Shown piece by piece: positions 17,621 through 24,673 of a DNA stretch of 36,350 nucleotides. Positions within the stretch are counted from its first letter, which is position 1; the number at the start of each line of letters is the position of its first letter. The position numbers and the translations under genes are program-made. Below the pieces are notes generated by a model, which was not told the DNA's origin, made no database searches, and worked only from the letters and a program-made list of their open reading frames with translations. Origin of the DNA: a virus; the IMG/VR virus record IMGVR_UViG_3300046003_006174, positions 1 through 36,350 of that record. One strand, written 5' to 3'.

Positions 17621-17919
17621 TGAAAAGATTACACGTAAAATTAATTAAATGGATATCCAATAAATTTGGATACAAGATTGCAATGCTTAAAGCAGCAAAC
17701 GGAACAACAACTGTTGAAGGAGATATTGAACTATTAAGATATGTTGATATATCCGGATATTTCTTTAAGAAAAAACCAATTTCTAGAATACAAGCTTCTA
17801 GAGCTCCAAGATCAGCCAAAGAAATGTTTTTAGCTGAACCAGTTCCTAATATTGATAATGTTGAACCGATAGTAAAACTTACATCGAAGCAACTTAAAGA
17901 TTTACAAATAATAAAATAA
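17620..17919 (+). CDS. Unknown basic small protein between folE and queD
   Basis: A 99-residue protein beginning MKRLHVKLIKWISNKFGYKIAML, an amphipathic basic helix. Then comes a short beta section (TTTVEGDIELLRYVDISGYFF) and a Lys/Arg/Ala segment with SRIQASRAPRSAKEMFL. No motif is recognised. It overlaps the folE stop by one base and lies three bases before queD, so it is part of the deazapurine run and may assist it; there is no direct evidence. Confidence 0.55.
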   Translation: MKRLHVKLIKWISNKFGYKIAMLKAANGTTTVEGDIELLRYVDISGYFFKKKPISRIQASRAPRSAKEMFLAEPVPNIDNVEPIVKLTSKQLKDLQIIK

Positions 17920-17922
17920 ACT

Positions 17923-18387
17923 ATGGCAAAGTATAATTCAACAAAATTATTTGATGGTTACTCAACTTGTTTCCGGCAATGGCGAGCAGAGGATACTCAT
18001 TGCAAATTCTTACATGGATATGCAGTATCTTTTAAAGTTTGGTTCGAAGGCGAATTAGATCATCGTAATTGGGTATGGGACTTTGGTGGTATGAAGCGAT
18101 CTAAAACTAAAATTGCTGGAATGTCTCCTATAGAATATTTTTCATTTTTGTTAGATCATACTACAGTTGTAGCTATTGATGATCCATATTTAGAGAAATT
18201 TCAACAAATGGATGAAGATGGTATCATACAATTACGCATACTACCGGCAACAGGATGTGAAAAATTTGCAGAACATTTATATTATATAATCAATGCATTC
18301 TTAAAAGAAGAAACACAAAGTAGAGTAAAAGCAATAAAAGTAGAAGTTTATGAACACGAACGAAACAGCGCAAGCTACAGTGAATAA
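17923..18387 (+). CDS. queD: 6-carboxy-tetrahydropterin synthase-like protein (QueD family, variant site)
   Basis: A 154-residue T-fold protein. C27 and H31 lie in THCKFLHGY, followed by a strand pair, DFGGMK at 53-58, LDH at 77-79 and a final VEVYEHE strand, which is the QueD/PTPS order. Two zinc positions differ from the usual three His: the first His is replaced in YSTCFRQW (Cys at 16) and the HGH is HGY (Tyr at 33). The catalytic Cys and the LDH Asp/His are kept. It would turn dihydroneopterin triphosphate into carboxy-tetrahydropterin. Position between folE and queE supports the role; the altered zinc site leaves some doubt about the exact reaction. Confidence 0.75.
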   Translation: MAKYNSTKLFDGYSTCFRQWRAEDTHCKFLHGYAVSFKVWFEGELDHRNWVWDFGGMKRSKTKIAGMSPIEYFSFLLDHTTVVAIDDPYLEKFQQMDEDGIIQLRILPATGCEKFAEHLYYIINAFLKEETQSRVKAIKVEVYEHERNSASYSE

Positions 18388-18751
18388 TGATACGTATGTA
18401 TCACTTTATGAATATTTAGGTAAAGGGTCTCGAGACACCGGAGTTGGAAAACTAGTTTCGGCCGAAGCATTAAAACGTGGTATTAAACCTCAAGTTAAAT
18501 TGCTGCCTAAAGAAATGCAAAGGCCAGAATTTAATTCAGTACAAGCATACCCAATGTCATTCTTAGATGAATACTTTGCTAATAATCTAGAACATGATAT
18601 GACGCCATTTGTACGAAGATCTGCATTAACTATAGTACAAGCAAGAATTGATACCCTAGAAAAAAATTATGCAGAGTTAATTAAACTACTGCCAAATGCA
18701 ACAATTGAATTAACAGCAGAAGATACACAAGACGACGATTTACCATTTTAA
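18350..18751 (+). CDS. Unknown protein with SSB-type acidic tail (DDDLPF)
   Basis: A 133-residue protein. The ATG at 18350 overlaps queD by 38 bases; GTG at 18380 is a possible later start. It contains VSLYEYLGKGSRDTG, a Lys-rich middle (RGIKPQVKLLPKEM), a helical section (TLEKNYAELIKLL) and ends EDTQDDDLPF. The final six residues match the DDDIPF tip of bacterial SSB, which recruits replication and repair proteins. It is not an SSB by fold as far as I can see, and a gp32-like SSB is already present. It lies between queD and queE. Confidence 0.6.
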   Translation: MNTNETAQATVNNDTYVSLYEYLGKGSRDTGVGKLVSAEALKRGIKPQVKLLPKEMQRPEFNSVQAYPMSFLDEYFANNLEHDMTPFVRRSALTIVQARIDTLEKNYAELIKLLPNATIELTAEDTQDDDLPF

Positions 18752-18753
18752 TT

Positions 18754-19527
18754 ATGAATAAAAGAATAGAAGATTACAACAAGACACTACCAATTCTAGA
18801 ACTATACCGCTGTATACAGAGTGAAGGTTCAAGATTTGGACGTCCAACAATCGCAGTAAGAACTACCGGATGTACTCACCGATGCTTTTTTGGTGAAGGA
18901 GGGTGGTGCGACAGCTGGTACACAAGTATTCATCCGGAAAAAGGAACATTTACGTTCCAGGACATTATTAACATTTATGATGAGAACCCACACATTAAAG
19001 AAATGATGTTGACGGGTGGATCACCCACAATGCATCCAGCATTGGTAAACGAACTAACACACTTTGCACATGAAAGAGATATACTCATTACTATTGAAAC
19101 TGAAGGTAGCCATTTCGTACCTACCGACTATCCTATTGGCCTTATATCTCTCAGTCCAAAGTTTGGTAATTCTGTACCCGTACTTGGTGCTGTTACGCCT
19201 CAAGGAGCGATTGTGGATCAAAGAATGATTGATCAACATAACAAGTTTAGAATGAAGCTTGCTACAATGAGCCAGATGATTCACTTCCATACAGATTACC
19301 ATTTTAAACCAGTATGGGACGGAACGGACAAGAATCTACAAGAAATTGAAAACATTCGCACTCTACTTAATATCCCAAAAGACAAAACATATATCATGCC
19401 CGCAGGAGATACTAGAGAAACTCTTGTAGAGATGTATCCACTCGTATTCGATATGTGTGCTGAGAAGGGATATAACATGACCGGCAGAGACCATATAATT
19501 GCATTTGACACTAAACGAGGAGTATAA
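18754..19527 (+). CDS. queE: 7-carboxy-7-deazaguanine synthase-like radical SAM enzyme (QueE family)
   Basis: A 257-residue radical SAM protein. It starts with LPILELYRCIQSEGSRFGRPTIAVRTTGC, the typical QueE opening. The cluster cysteines are C40, C44 and C52, spaced C-x3-C-x7-C instead of the usual C-x3-C-x2-C, with the WCD ending kept. LTGGSPTMHP and ITIETEGSH (the GGEP-like and ETxG motifs) follow, then LISLSPKFG and the C-terminal GRDHIIAFDTKRG. It converts carboxy-tetrahydropterin to carboxydeazaguanine. It directly follows the tailed protein, and a 21-codon ORF overlaps its stop. Confidence 0.85.
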   Translation: MNKRIEDYNKTLPILELYRCIQSEGSRFGRPTIAVRTTGCTHRCFFGEGGWCDSWYTSIHPEKGTFTFQDIINIYDENPHIKEMMLTGGSPTMHPALVNELTHFAHERDILITIETEGSHFVPTDYPIGLISLSPKFGNSVPVLGAVTPQGAIVDQRMIDQHNKFRMKLATMSQMIHFHTDYHFKPVWDGTDKNLQEIENIRTLLNIPKDKTYIMPAGDTRETLVEMYPLVFDMCAEKGYNMTGRDHIIAFDTKRGV

Positions 19528-19592
19528 TGAACTACACAGTAACAACAACATTTGGAAATAACGTAAAAATTACATATATTATAACAAAATGA
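19527..19592 (+). CDS. Possible 21-residue microprotein overlapping both neighbours
   Basis: The ATG at 19527 overlaps the queE stop (TAATG) and its TGA overlaps the thioredoxin ATG (ATGA), the two coupling layouts used all over this genome. The peptide is MNYTVTTTFGNNVKITYIITK in outline, beta-like and uncharged. A promoter for thioredoxin lies inside the same 66 bases, so the ORF could be chance. It may serve to carry ribosomes from queE to the thioredoxin gene. Confidence 0.3.
   Translation: MNYTVTTTFGNNVKITYIITK
19552..19580 (+). promoter_or_regulatory. Sigma70-like promoter, TTGGAA-N17-TATATT
   Basis: TTGGAA (19552-19557) and TATATT (19575-19580) are 17 bases apart, and the thioredoxin ATG starts nine bases after the -10 begins its downstream flank (19589). 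It has the same close promoter-to-start layout as those at 5442, 12628, 23810 and 32451. Confidence 0.4.
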
Positions 19593-19840
19593 AAAAGATA
19601 CTTTATTTTACAGCAGATTGGTGCGGACCATGCAAAATGATTAAACCACAGCTTCTAGAAGCTTCTAATCAAATATCAATAACATTTATCGATGTAGATA
19701 CAAATTCATCAACCGCAGAACGATACAATGTTAAAAATATACCTTGTGCTATATTAATTGATTTAAATGGCCAAGAAAATGGAAGATTGGTTGGATCAAA
19801 TATATCTAAACAATCAGTAATAAATTTATATAACAAATAA
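19589..19840 (+). CDS. Thioredoxin-like protein
   Basis: An 83-residue thioredoxin-fold protein, shorter than the bacterial 105-110. The active site is ADWCGPCKM with C12 and C15. ITFIDVDTNSS and NIPCAILIDLNG give the following strands with the cis-proline (P in NIPC). It can recycle the C610/C615 shuttle pair of the class II reductase encoded upstream. No signal peptide is present, so it acts in the cytoplasm. No Shine-Dalgarno site precedes its start. Confidence 0.85.
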   Translation: MKKILYFTADWCGPCKMIKPQLLEASNQISITFIDVDTNSSTAERYNVKNIPCAILIDLNGQENGRLVGSNISKQSVINLYNK

Positions 19841-19856
19841 AAAAAAAGAATCAGTT

Positions 19857-20156
19857 ATGAATTGGAAACCAATTGGAGATCAAGTACTCCTAAAACAACT
19901 AGAAAAACAAGACAAAACAAAGAGTGGTATCATTATAATGAACTCATTGGATGATTATATTGAATGTGATGTTATGGCCGCAGGAGACGGGTTATTTACG
20001 CAAACAGGTACAAAAATACCAATGACTGTTAAAGTTGGAGATCGCATAAAAATCTATTCCGGAAATTTAGGAGCACAAAAGAAAGTGCAAGTAGAAAATA
20101 ACGATTTTATTTTGGTTCGAGAACATGAAATTGCTATGATAAATACAAAACCATGA
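19857..20156 (+). CDS. GroES-like co-chaperonin (gp31 analogue)
   Basis: A 99-residue protein with the GroES layout: WKPIGDQVLLKQLEKQDKTKSGIIIMN at the start, the roof/barrel strands ECDVMAAGDG, VKVGDRIKIYSGN and the closing NNDFILVREHEIAMI. The segment DKTKSGIIIM corresponds to the mobile loop, which binds GroEL. T4 uses gp31 in this way to fold its capsid protein. It overlaps the next gene by four bases. Confidence 0.85.
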   Translation: MNWKPIGDQVLLKQLEKQDKTKSGIIIMNSLDDYIECDVMAAGDGLFTQTGTKIPMTVKVGDRIKIYSGNLGAQKKVQVENNDFILVREHEIAMINTKP

Positions 20157-20389
20157 TTGAAATCTTAGGGTGGCTTAGTACAACCTTAGTTTTAGCTGGA
20201 TATGTATCAAATGCTAGAGGGTGGACTAAGACAGCCATGATTACCTGGATTATAGGAGATACTGGATGGATTACGTATGACTTTTTTATTGATAATTTTA
20301 GTCATCTTGTATTAAGTTTAGTTATTATAGCAATTAATGTTTACGGAATTTATAGATTATGGAAAAACTTATCAGTCAAGAAAAAATAG
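20153..20389 (+). CDS. Small integral membrane protein
   Basis: A 78-residue protein with three likely membrane segments, at about 3-19, 26-45 and 47-68, and a basic C-terminus (WKNLSVKKK). It contains LGWLSTTLVLAGYVSNARGWTK and WIIGDTGWITYDFF, similar in style to small YgjV- or PnuC-like phage membrane proteins. The function is unknown. The start overlaps the GroES-like stop, and its end overlaps the next gene by 31 bases. Confidence 0.6.
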   Translation: MIEILGWLSTTLVLAGYVSNARGWTKTAMITWIIGDTGWITYDFFIDNFSHLVLSLVIIAINVYGIYRLWKNLSVKKK

Positions 20390-20865
20390 CACACCGAGTA
20401 AAACGGTTAGCAAAAGAAATTTCAAAAGATCATATACAAAGCGGTAACACGTTGCCACCAATAATGATTTGCATATTAAATGGTTCTATACATTTCTTTT
20501 CAGATTTAATTAGGGCAATGAAAATTGATTGTGAAATTGATTTCATTCGATTAAAATCGTACAAAGGACAAGATAATTCAGGCGGTATACAAGTCCTTAA
20601 AGGATTGGAATTAGAATTAAAAGGTCGTCGAGCATATATTGTTGATGACATTTGCGATTCTGGCAGCACACTATTAGAAGCACTGTTTATGTGCAATAGT
20701 AAATTAGTACAAGAAGTTAGAGTTGTTACATTGTTGAAACGCAAAGATGGTGTCGATATGACTGATTTTTGCGGATTTACTATCGACAAAGAATGGGTTG
20801 TGGGCTATGGGCTTGACAATAATGGAACACAACGAGAATTACCACACATATATAAATTAAATTAA
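20359..20865 (+). CDS. Purine phosphoribosyltransferase (HPRT-like)
   Basis: A 168-residue type I phosphoribosyltransferase. The PRPP loop is VDDICDSGST at 95-104, the flexible loop holds LKSYKGQ at 65-71, and ICILNGSIHFFSDL is the early signature. DKEWVVGYGLDNNG near the end is the base-recognition region (the VGYGLD form is typical of hypoxanthine-guanine enzymes). It joins a purine base to PRPP. In this neighbourhood it could salvage guanine or a deazaguanine, but the usual hypoxanthine/guanine role is the default. Start and stop overlap both neighbours. Confidence 0.88.
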   Translation: MEKLISQEKIAHRVKRLAKEISKDHIQSGNTLPPIMICILNGSIHFFSDLIRAMKIDCEIDFIRLKSYKGQDNSGGIQVLKGLELELKGRRAYIVDDICDSGSTLLEALFMCNSKLVQEVRVVTLLKRKDGVDMTDFCGFTIDKEWVVGYGLDNNGTQRELPHIYKLN

Positions 20866-23384
20866 TGTATAAAGCAATCGGTTATGATAAAAAAGCGGGC
20901 ATCATGCACGTTTGGGATGATGAATTAGGACATCGCAAATTTCCTTTTCAGGCATATGGATATTTACCAAATCCAAATGGAACATATCAAGCACTTGACG
21001 GAACACGATTGAATCAAGTACCTGGCAATCATCGAGATAATCCTAAATCATATGAATCTGACTTAAATGAAGAAGTTAGAACATTGATTGATTTATATTA
21101 TGAATCAGATGAGCCGTCTAAAGGACATAAAGATTTCTTTTTTGATATTGAAACTGCAAAAGATGAAAATGGCTTCAGCACAATACAAGATGTTCGCACC
21201 GCAATTACTTCGATTGCATATTATGATAAAGCAGGAAAAGATCGAAGAGTATTGATCTTAGACGAACAAGGTCGCATCAAAGAACGTGAAATACAAGGCG
21301 AAGGATATGCAATAGAAATATTCCGCAATGAAAAAGATCTATTAACTAGATTTATCAACATATTTGCACAAATACAACCAACAGTTATAACCGGGTGGAA
21401 TACAGACGGATATGATGTTCCTTATTTGTTAGGCCGATGCAAAAAAGTATTGGGTGCACAAGCAATCAAGAAATTTTCTCCTGCCGGCATAGTAGAACAA
21501 GGCAGAACCGGTAAATGGAAGATACTTGGAGTTTCTAGTTTAGATTACATTAAATTGTATAAAAACTTTACATATACCGAACTACCTAATTATCGATTAG
21601 ACACAGTTGCTAAAAAAGAATTGGATCGAGGTAAAGTTGAATATGATGGAGACTTGGATACATTGTTTACCCAAGATATTCATAAATTTGCATATTATAA
21701 TATGACGGATGTTGATCTTGTTTATGAAATGGATGAAAAGCTTCAACTTTTAAATTTAGCAAGATCGATTTGTCACAAAGGGCATGTTCCATATGAAGAT
21801 GTATATTATGCATCCAAATATTTGGATGGTGCTGCCATTGTTGATTTAAAACGCAATGGATTTGTTGCACCGAACAAGCAATTTAGATTTATTGAAGAAG
21901 AAACAATGGCAGATGCATTAGCTGGTGCATATGTAATGGCACCTGTACCTGGCCTGTATAAATGGATATATGACTTAGATTTAACTTCATTGTATCCAAG
22001 CATCATTATGACTGCAAATATATCTCCAGAAACTAAAGTAGGAGTTGTAGAAAATTGGAATCAAGAATGCATGTTAAACTCAGATTCAATGCCGGCTACA
22101 ATAACATTGGCTTCTGGTAAAACACAACAAGTTGATAATGTTAAAACATGGTTGGCACAACACAATTATAGTATTGCTAGCAACGGCGCTACATATAACA
22201 ATGAACAACGAGGGTTTCTTCCAACTATTCTAGAAAAATGGTTTAATGAACGTGTTATCTTTAAAGATAAGCGTGACACATTTAAATTTGGTACAGAAGA
22301 ATATAAATTTTATGATGCATTGCAATTAACACAAAAAGTATTGCTTAATTCATTTTATGGAGTTTTAGGACTTAAAACATTTCGTTTCTATGATTTAGAT
22401 AATGCCGGAGCTATTACAGCAGTAGGTCAAAGTGTAATAAAATTTTCAGCTAAGGTTATTAATAACTATTACAAAAAAGAATTGGGAGTTGACCACTTTA
22501 TTAATGATAGCGGAGACAAAGCAGAATTTGCATTTTACACTGATACGGATTCAACCTTTTGTAGCAGTTTGCCATTAATTGAACACCGATTTCCTGGATG
22601 TGACACTAACGATGAAACATTCATGATTGAACAAACTAATGCAATTGCATCTGAAATACAAACAACGGTTAATACAATGTATGACCAATATGCAAAAGTA
22701 TTCCATAATACAACCGCACATCGATTCCAAATTAAACAAGAATATATTGCAAAATCCGGTTTATGGATTGCCAAAAAAAGATATGCCCAATGGGTTATAT
22801 TCAAAGAAGGCAAATCTACGGATAAATTGGATGTAAAAGGATTAGATGTTGTTAGATCCAGTTTCCCGGAAGATTTCAAAAAGATAATGAAAGAAACATT
22901 GTGGTATATCCTTAAAGGAAGAAACAAGCAAGATACTTCAACATTGATACATAACTTTAAAAATAACATTAAAAGTTCCAAAGTATTGAATGTAATGAAG
23001 AATTCAAGTGTTAAAGAATTATCTAAATATATCAAAAAACGTAAACCGTTTACCGGTTATATAAAAGGATCGACAGCACACGTAAAAGCCGCAATTAATT
23101 TTAATGATTTATTGAGTACATTAACTACGGATATATTACCTATATCAGACGGCGAAAAAGTAAAGTGGGGCTATTTAGTAGGCAATCCGTACGGGTTTGA
23201 AACTATTGCATTACGAGGTTATTTAGATCCACCCGAAATAGTTGCATTTGCAGAACAATACATTGATCACAATAAAATGTTCACGGCAGACCTAAGCAAC
23301 AAATTCAATGATTTCTATGCAGCAATGAGTTGGGGTGCATTACCAGAAAATAACAATGCAAAAAAGTTTTTTAACTTTGGATAA
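20865..23384 (+). CDS. 43: Family B DNA polymerase with 3'-5' exonuclease (gp43-like)
   Basis: An 839-residue replicative polymerase, somewhat shorter than the 898 of T4 gp43. Exo I is FFFDIET with D94 and E96; the Exo II region contains TVITGWNTDGYDVPYL; Exo III is in FAYYNMTDVDLVYEM. Polymerase motif A is DLTSLYPS with D372, motif B is KVLLNSFYG (491-499) and motif C is YTDTDS (558-563, D560 and D562). All catalytic acids are intact, so it should be the main replicase, acting with the clamp at 27320 and loader at 28461. The start overlaps the HPRT stop (TAATG). Confidence 0.95.
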   Translation: MYKAIGYDKKAGIMHVWDDELGHRKFPFQAYGYLPNPNGTYQALDGTRLNQVPGNHRDNPKSYESDLNEEVRTLIDLYYESDEPSKGHKDFFFDIETAKDENGFSTIQDVRTAITSIAYYDKAGKDRRVLILDEQGRIKEREIQGEGYAIEIFRNEKDLLTRFINIFAQIQPTVITGWNTDGYDVPYLLGRCKKVLGAQAIKKFSPAGIVEQGRTGKWKILGVSSLDYIKLYKNFTYTELPNYRLDTVAKKELDRGKVEYDGDLDTLFTQDIHKFAYYNMTDVDLVYEMDEKLQLLNLARSICHKGHVPYEDVYYASKYLDGAAIVDLKRNGFVAPNKQFRFIEEETMADALAGAYVMAPVPGLYKWIYDLDLTSLYPSIIMTANISPETKVGVVENWNQECMLNSDSMPATITLASGKTQQVDNVKTWLAQHNYSIASNGATYNNEQRGFLPTILEKWFNERVIFKDKRDTFKFGTEEYKFYDALQLTQKVLLNSFYGVLGLKTFRFYDLDNAGAITAVGQSVIKFSAKVINNYYKKELGVDHFINDSGDKAEFAFYTDTDSTFCSSLPLIEHRFPGCDTNDETFMIEQTNAIASEIQTTVNTMYDQYAKVFHNTTAHRFQIKQEYIAKSGLWIAKKRYAQWVIFKEGKSTDKLDVKGLDVVRSSFPEDFKKIMKETLWYILKGRNKQDTSTLIHNFKNNIKSSKVLNVMKNSSVKELSKYIKKRKPFTGYIKGSTAHVKAAINFNDLLSTLTTDILPISDGEKVKWGYLVGNPYGFETIALRGYLDPPEIVAFAEQYIDHNKMFTADLSNKFNDFYAAMSWGALPENNNAKKFFNFG

Positions 23385-23407
23385 CAAATTGTTTTTTTTT
23401 TGTGTTA

Positions 23408-23416
23408 TATTTATAT
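23408..23416 (+). promoter_or_regulatory. TATTTATAT element, candidate late promoter
   Basis: TATTTATAT followed by GTAAATAAGGAAAA, 16 bases before the ATG at 23433, with an AAGGA ribosome site between. A run of ten or more T (23391-23401) after the polymerase stop lies just upstream and could act as a weak terminator. Confidence 0.4.
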
Positions 23417-23432
23417 GTAAATAAGGAAAATT

Positions 23433-23723
23433 ATGATAAAATTAAAAACCGTACTTGCAGAAAATATGCGCCGATTTGGTACGAAAAACTTAAACGAAGG
23501 AATGTTCAGTAATTTTTTACAAAGTATATTAGGAAAAACTGATGCGATGGTTGATTTTCTTACTATTTTAGAATTTGCAAGAAAAGATAAAGACGGAGAA
23601 AACGCCGATGAAGCGGTTCAGTATTTAATGGATAAACATAATGTATCTGCAGATGAAGCGTTAAAAACTGTTACCCATGTTTATGAAAAATTTGGTCCAT
23701 GGATCGAATTAACTAGAAAATAA
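23433..23723 (+). CDS. Small protein with capsid-targeting-like N-terminus (NMRRFGTKNLNE type)
   Basis: A 96-residue protein. Residues 1-10 are MIKLKTVLAE (L-A-E site), followed by NMRRFGTKNLNE, which ends in a second [I/L]-x-E site (L-N-E). These residues are coded by a 43-base stretch identical to one in gene 30408. The rest has a helical domain with two EF-like or UBA-like helices: ENADEAVQYLMDKHNVSADEALKTVTHVYEKFG. No enzymatic motif is present. It has an AAGGA site and the TATTTATAT element upstream and a terminator downstream, so it forms its own unit. Confidence 0.7.
   Translation: MIKLKTVLAENMRRFGTKNLNEGMFSNFLQSILGKTDAMVDFLTILEFARKDKDGENADEAVQYLMDKHNVSADEALKTVTHVYEKFGPWIELTRK
23457..23499 (+). 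repeat. 43-base identical repeat, copy 1 (second copy 30426-30468)
   Basis: The bases coding for AENMRRFGTKNLNE and one further base are identical, third codon positions included, to 30426-30468. The flanks differ. Both copies are in the same frame and at the same place in two otherwise unrelated proteins. Confidence 0.9.
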
Positions 23724-23728
23724 ATAAT

Positions 23729-23737
23729 TATTTATAT
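23729..23737 (+). promoter_or_regulatory. TATTTATAT element after gene 23433
   Basis: TATTTATATGTAA begins six bases after the stop of the capsid-targeting-like gene and is followed by a terminator 30 bases on. Only a three-codon ORF (ATG ACA AAT TAA) lies between. Like the one at 14023, it has no full gene behind it. Confidence 0.3.
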
Positions 23738-23766
23738 GTAAGATAAAGAACCAAAATGACAAATTA

Positions 23767-23796
23767 AAGTACTAGCAGCAATGTTAGTACTTTTTT
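23767..23796 (+). terminator. Rho-independent terminator
   Basis: AAGTACTA (23767-23774) pairs perfectly with TAGTACTT (23785-23792), with a loop of ten bases and a run of six T (23791-23796). It ends the transcript of the cassette at 23433 and is followed after 13 bases by a new promoter. Confidence 0.8.
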
Positions 23797-23809
23797 ACTG
23801 TTATAAAGG

Positions 23810-23838
23810 TTGGATAATATAAATACATTTATTATAAT
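23810..23838 (+). promoter_or_regulatory. Sigma70-like promoter, TTGGAT-N17-TATAAT, fused to the next start
   Basis: TTGGAT (23810-23815) and TATAAT (23833-23838) are 17 bases apart. The ATG at 23844 comes five bases after the -10. A TATAAATA (T4 late promoter word) also occurs in the spacer at 23818-23825. Confidence 0.6.
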
Positions 23839-23843
23839 ATAGT

Positions 23844-24275
23844 ATGATTGGTTATAAAACACATTGGTACGGCAAAGAAATAGAAGGCCGTTACACTGAT
23901 ATCGAAACATTGTTTATTGCAGACATTAAAGCACTAGACAGAATTGTAGCAGGAAAAAATCCACACGTTTATTTTTGTTCCGGTGCAACCGCCCAATTGA
24001 TCGACGATGATCGATGGGCTACGGTATTCAGAATGATTTCTGATACTAGTTTCATAACAATCGAAGTTACTCCCGGTATGTTAGAAAAGATACCACCAAT
24101 GATTCGAATTCGCGCACACATCTTGTTAATGTTAAATTGTACTGATGCCGCATTGTTAAAACAATCAGACAGCATTAAGGTTGTATATGCAGATTATTCT
24201 TTGTATTGTACAACGGTACATAATATGCAACATGTTGTCCCAGATATGTATAAATTTGATAGAGATAAACAATGA
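23844..24275 (+). CDS. Unknown protein at the head of the modification cluster
   Basis: A 143-residue protein without a recognisable motif. It appears alpha/beta, with HVYFCSGATAQLIDDDRW, FITIEVTPGMLEKIPP and LLMLNCTDAALLKQSDSIKVVYADYS. The Cys/Asp content and alternating strands suggest a Rossmann-like or SLOG-like fold, but this is a guess. It is expressed from a promoter that ends five bases before its ATG, with no Shine-Dalgarno sequence, and its stop overlaps the nucleotidyltransferase start. This makes it the first gene of the unit leading to the DpdA-like enzyme. Confidence 0.6.
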   Translation: MIGYKTHWYGKEIEGRYTDIETLFIADIKALDRIVAGKNPHVYFCSGATAQLIDDDRWATVFRMISDTSFITIEVTPGMLEKIPPMIRIRAHILLMLNCTDAALLKQSDSIKVVYADYSLYCTTVHNMQHVVPDMYKFDRDKQ

Positions 24276-24673
24276 TAAGAGGAGTTATAGCAGGAAACTT
24301 TGATGTAATACATCCAGGATACATTGCCATGTTTGATGAATGCAAAAAGCACTGCGATAGATTAATAGTGTGTCTACATGAAGATCCATCCGTTGAACGA
24401 CCAGAAAAACTTAAACCAATATTACATTGGAGCGACCGAGTAAAGATACTTGATTCACTTAGGCAAGTTGATTTTGTATTTCCATATCAAACAGAAGCTG
24501 ATCTATATGAAGCTCTAGTTAAAGGAGACTTTGATGTTAGGTTCTTAGGCGATGATTATGTAGGAAAAACTTATACCGGTTATGAATTAAACATTCCTAT
24601 AAAATACCTAAACAGAGACCATGGATGGTCAACAACTAAATACAAACAATTAATAGCAGATTCATTAAAATGA
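24272..24673 (+). CDS. Cytidylyltransferase-like nucleotidyltransferase
   Basis: A 133-residue protein of the HxGH nucleotidyltransferase superfamily (TagD/RfaE type). The start is GVIAGNFDVIHPGYIAMF, where the second His of HxGH is Tyr (H14-P-G-Y17). LIVCLHEDPSVERPEKLKP and ILDSLRQVDFVFPY follow, and the ISTT-type motif is WSTTKYK near the end. Such enzymes activate a sugar- or polyol-phosphate, or a similar compound, with CTP or ATP. The next genes are an unknown protein, a glycosyltransferase and the DpdA-like enzyme, so it may supply an activated donor. The Tyr substitution makes the activity uncertain. Confidence 0.75.
   Translation: MIRGVIAGNFDVIHPGYIAMFDECKKHCDRLIVCLHEDPSVERPEKLKPILHWSDRVKILDSLRQVDFVFPYQTEADLYEALVKGDFDVRFLGDDYVGKTYTGYELNIPIKYLNRDHGWSTTKYKQLIADSLK

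Noticed and set aside
16931-20865. A queC gene in the deazapurine run
   Set aside because: No protein with the SGGLDS-type ATP motif of QueC is encoded anywhere in the window.
22535-23035. Minus-strand frame of 166 codons opposite the family B polymerase
   Set aside because: It is a shadow of the polymerase coding strand, hydrophobic and Cys/Ser-rich as AT-rich antisense frames usually are, with no motif.
23381-23408. Inverted repeat ATAACA/TGTTAT around a T-run after the polymerase gene
   Set aside because: The stem is only six AT-rich pairs with a long loop containing the T-run, so a terminator call would be weak.
23818-23825. TATAAATA, the T4 late promoter word, before gene 23844
   Set aside because: It falls within the spacer of a good sigma70-like promoter in very AT-rich DNA and occurs once only; noted but not called as a promoter.
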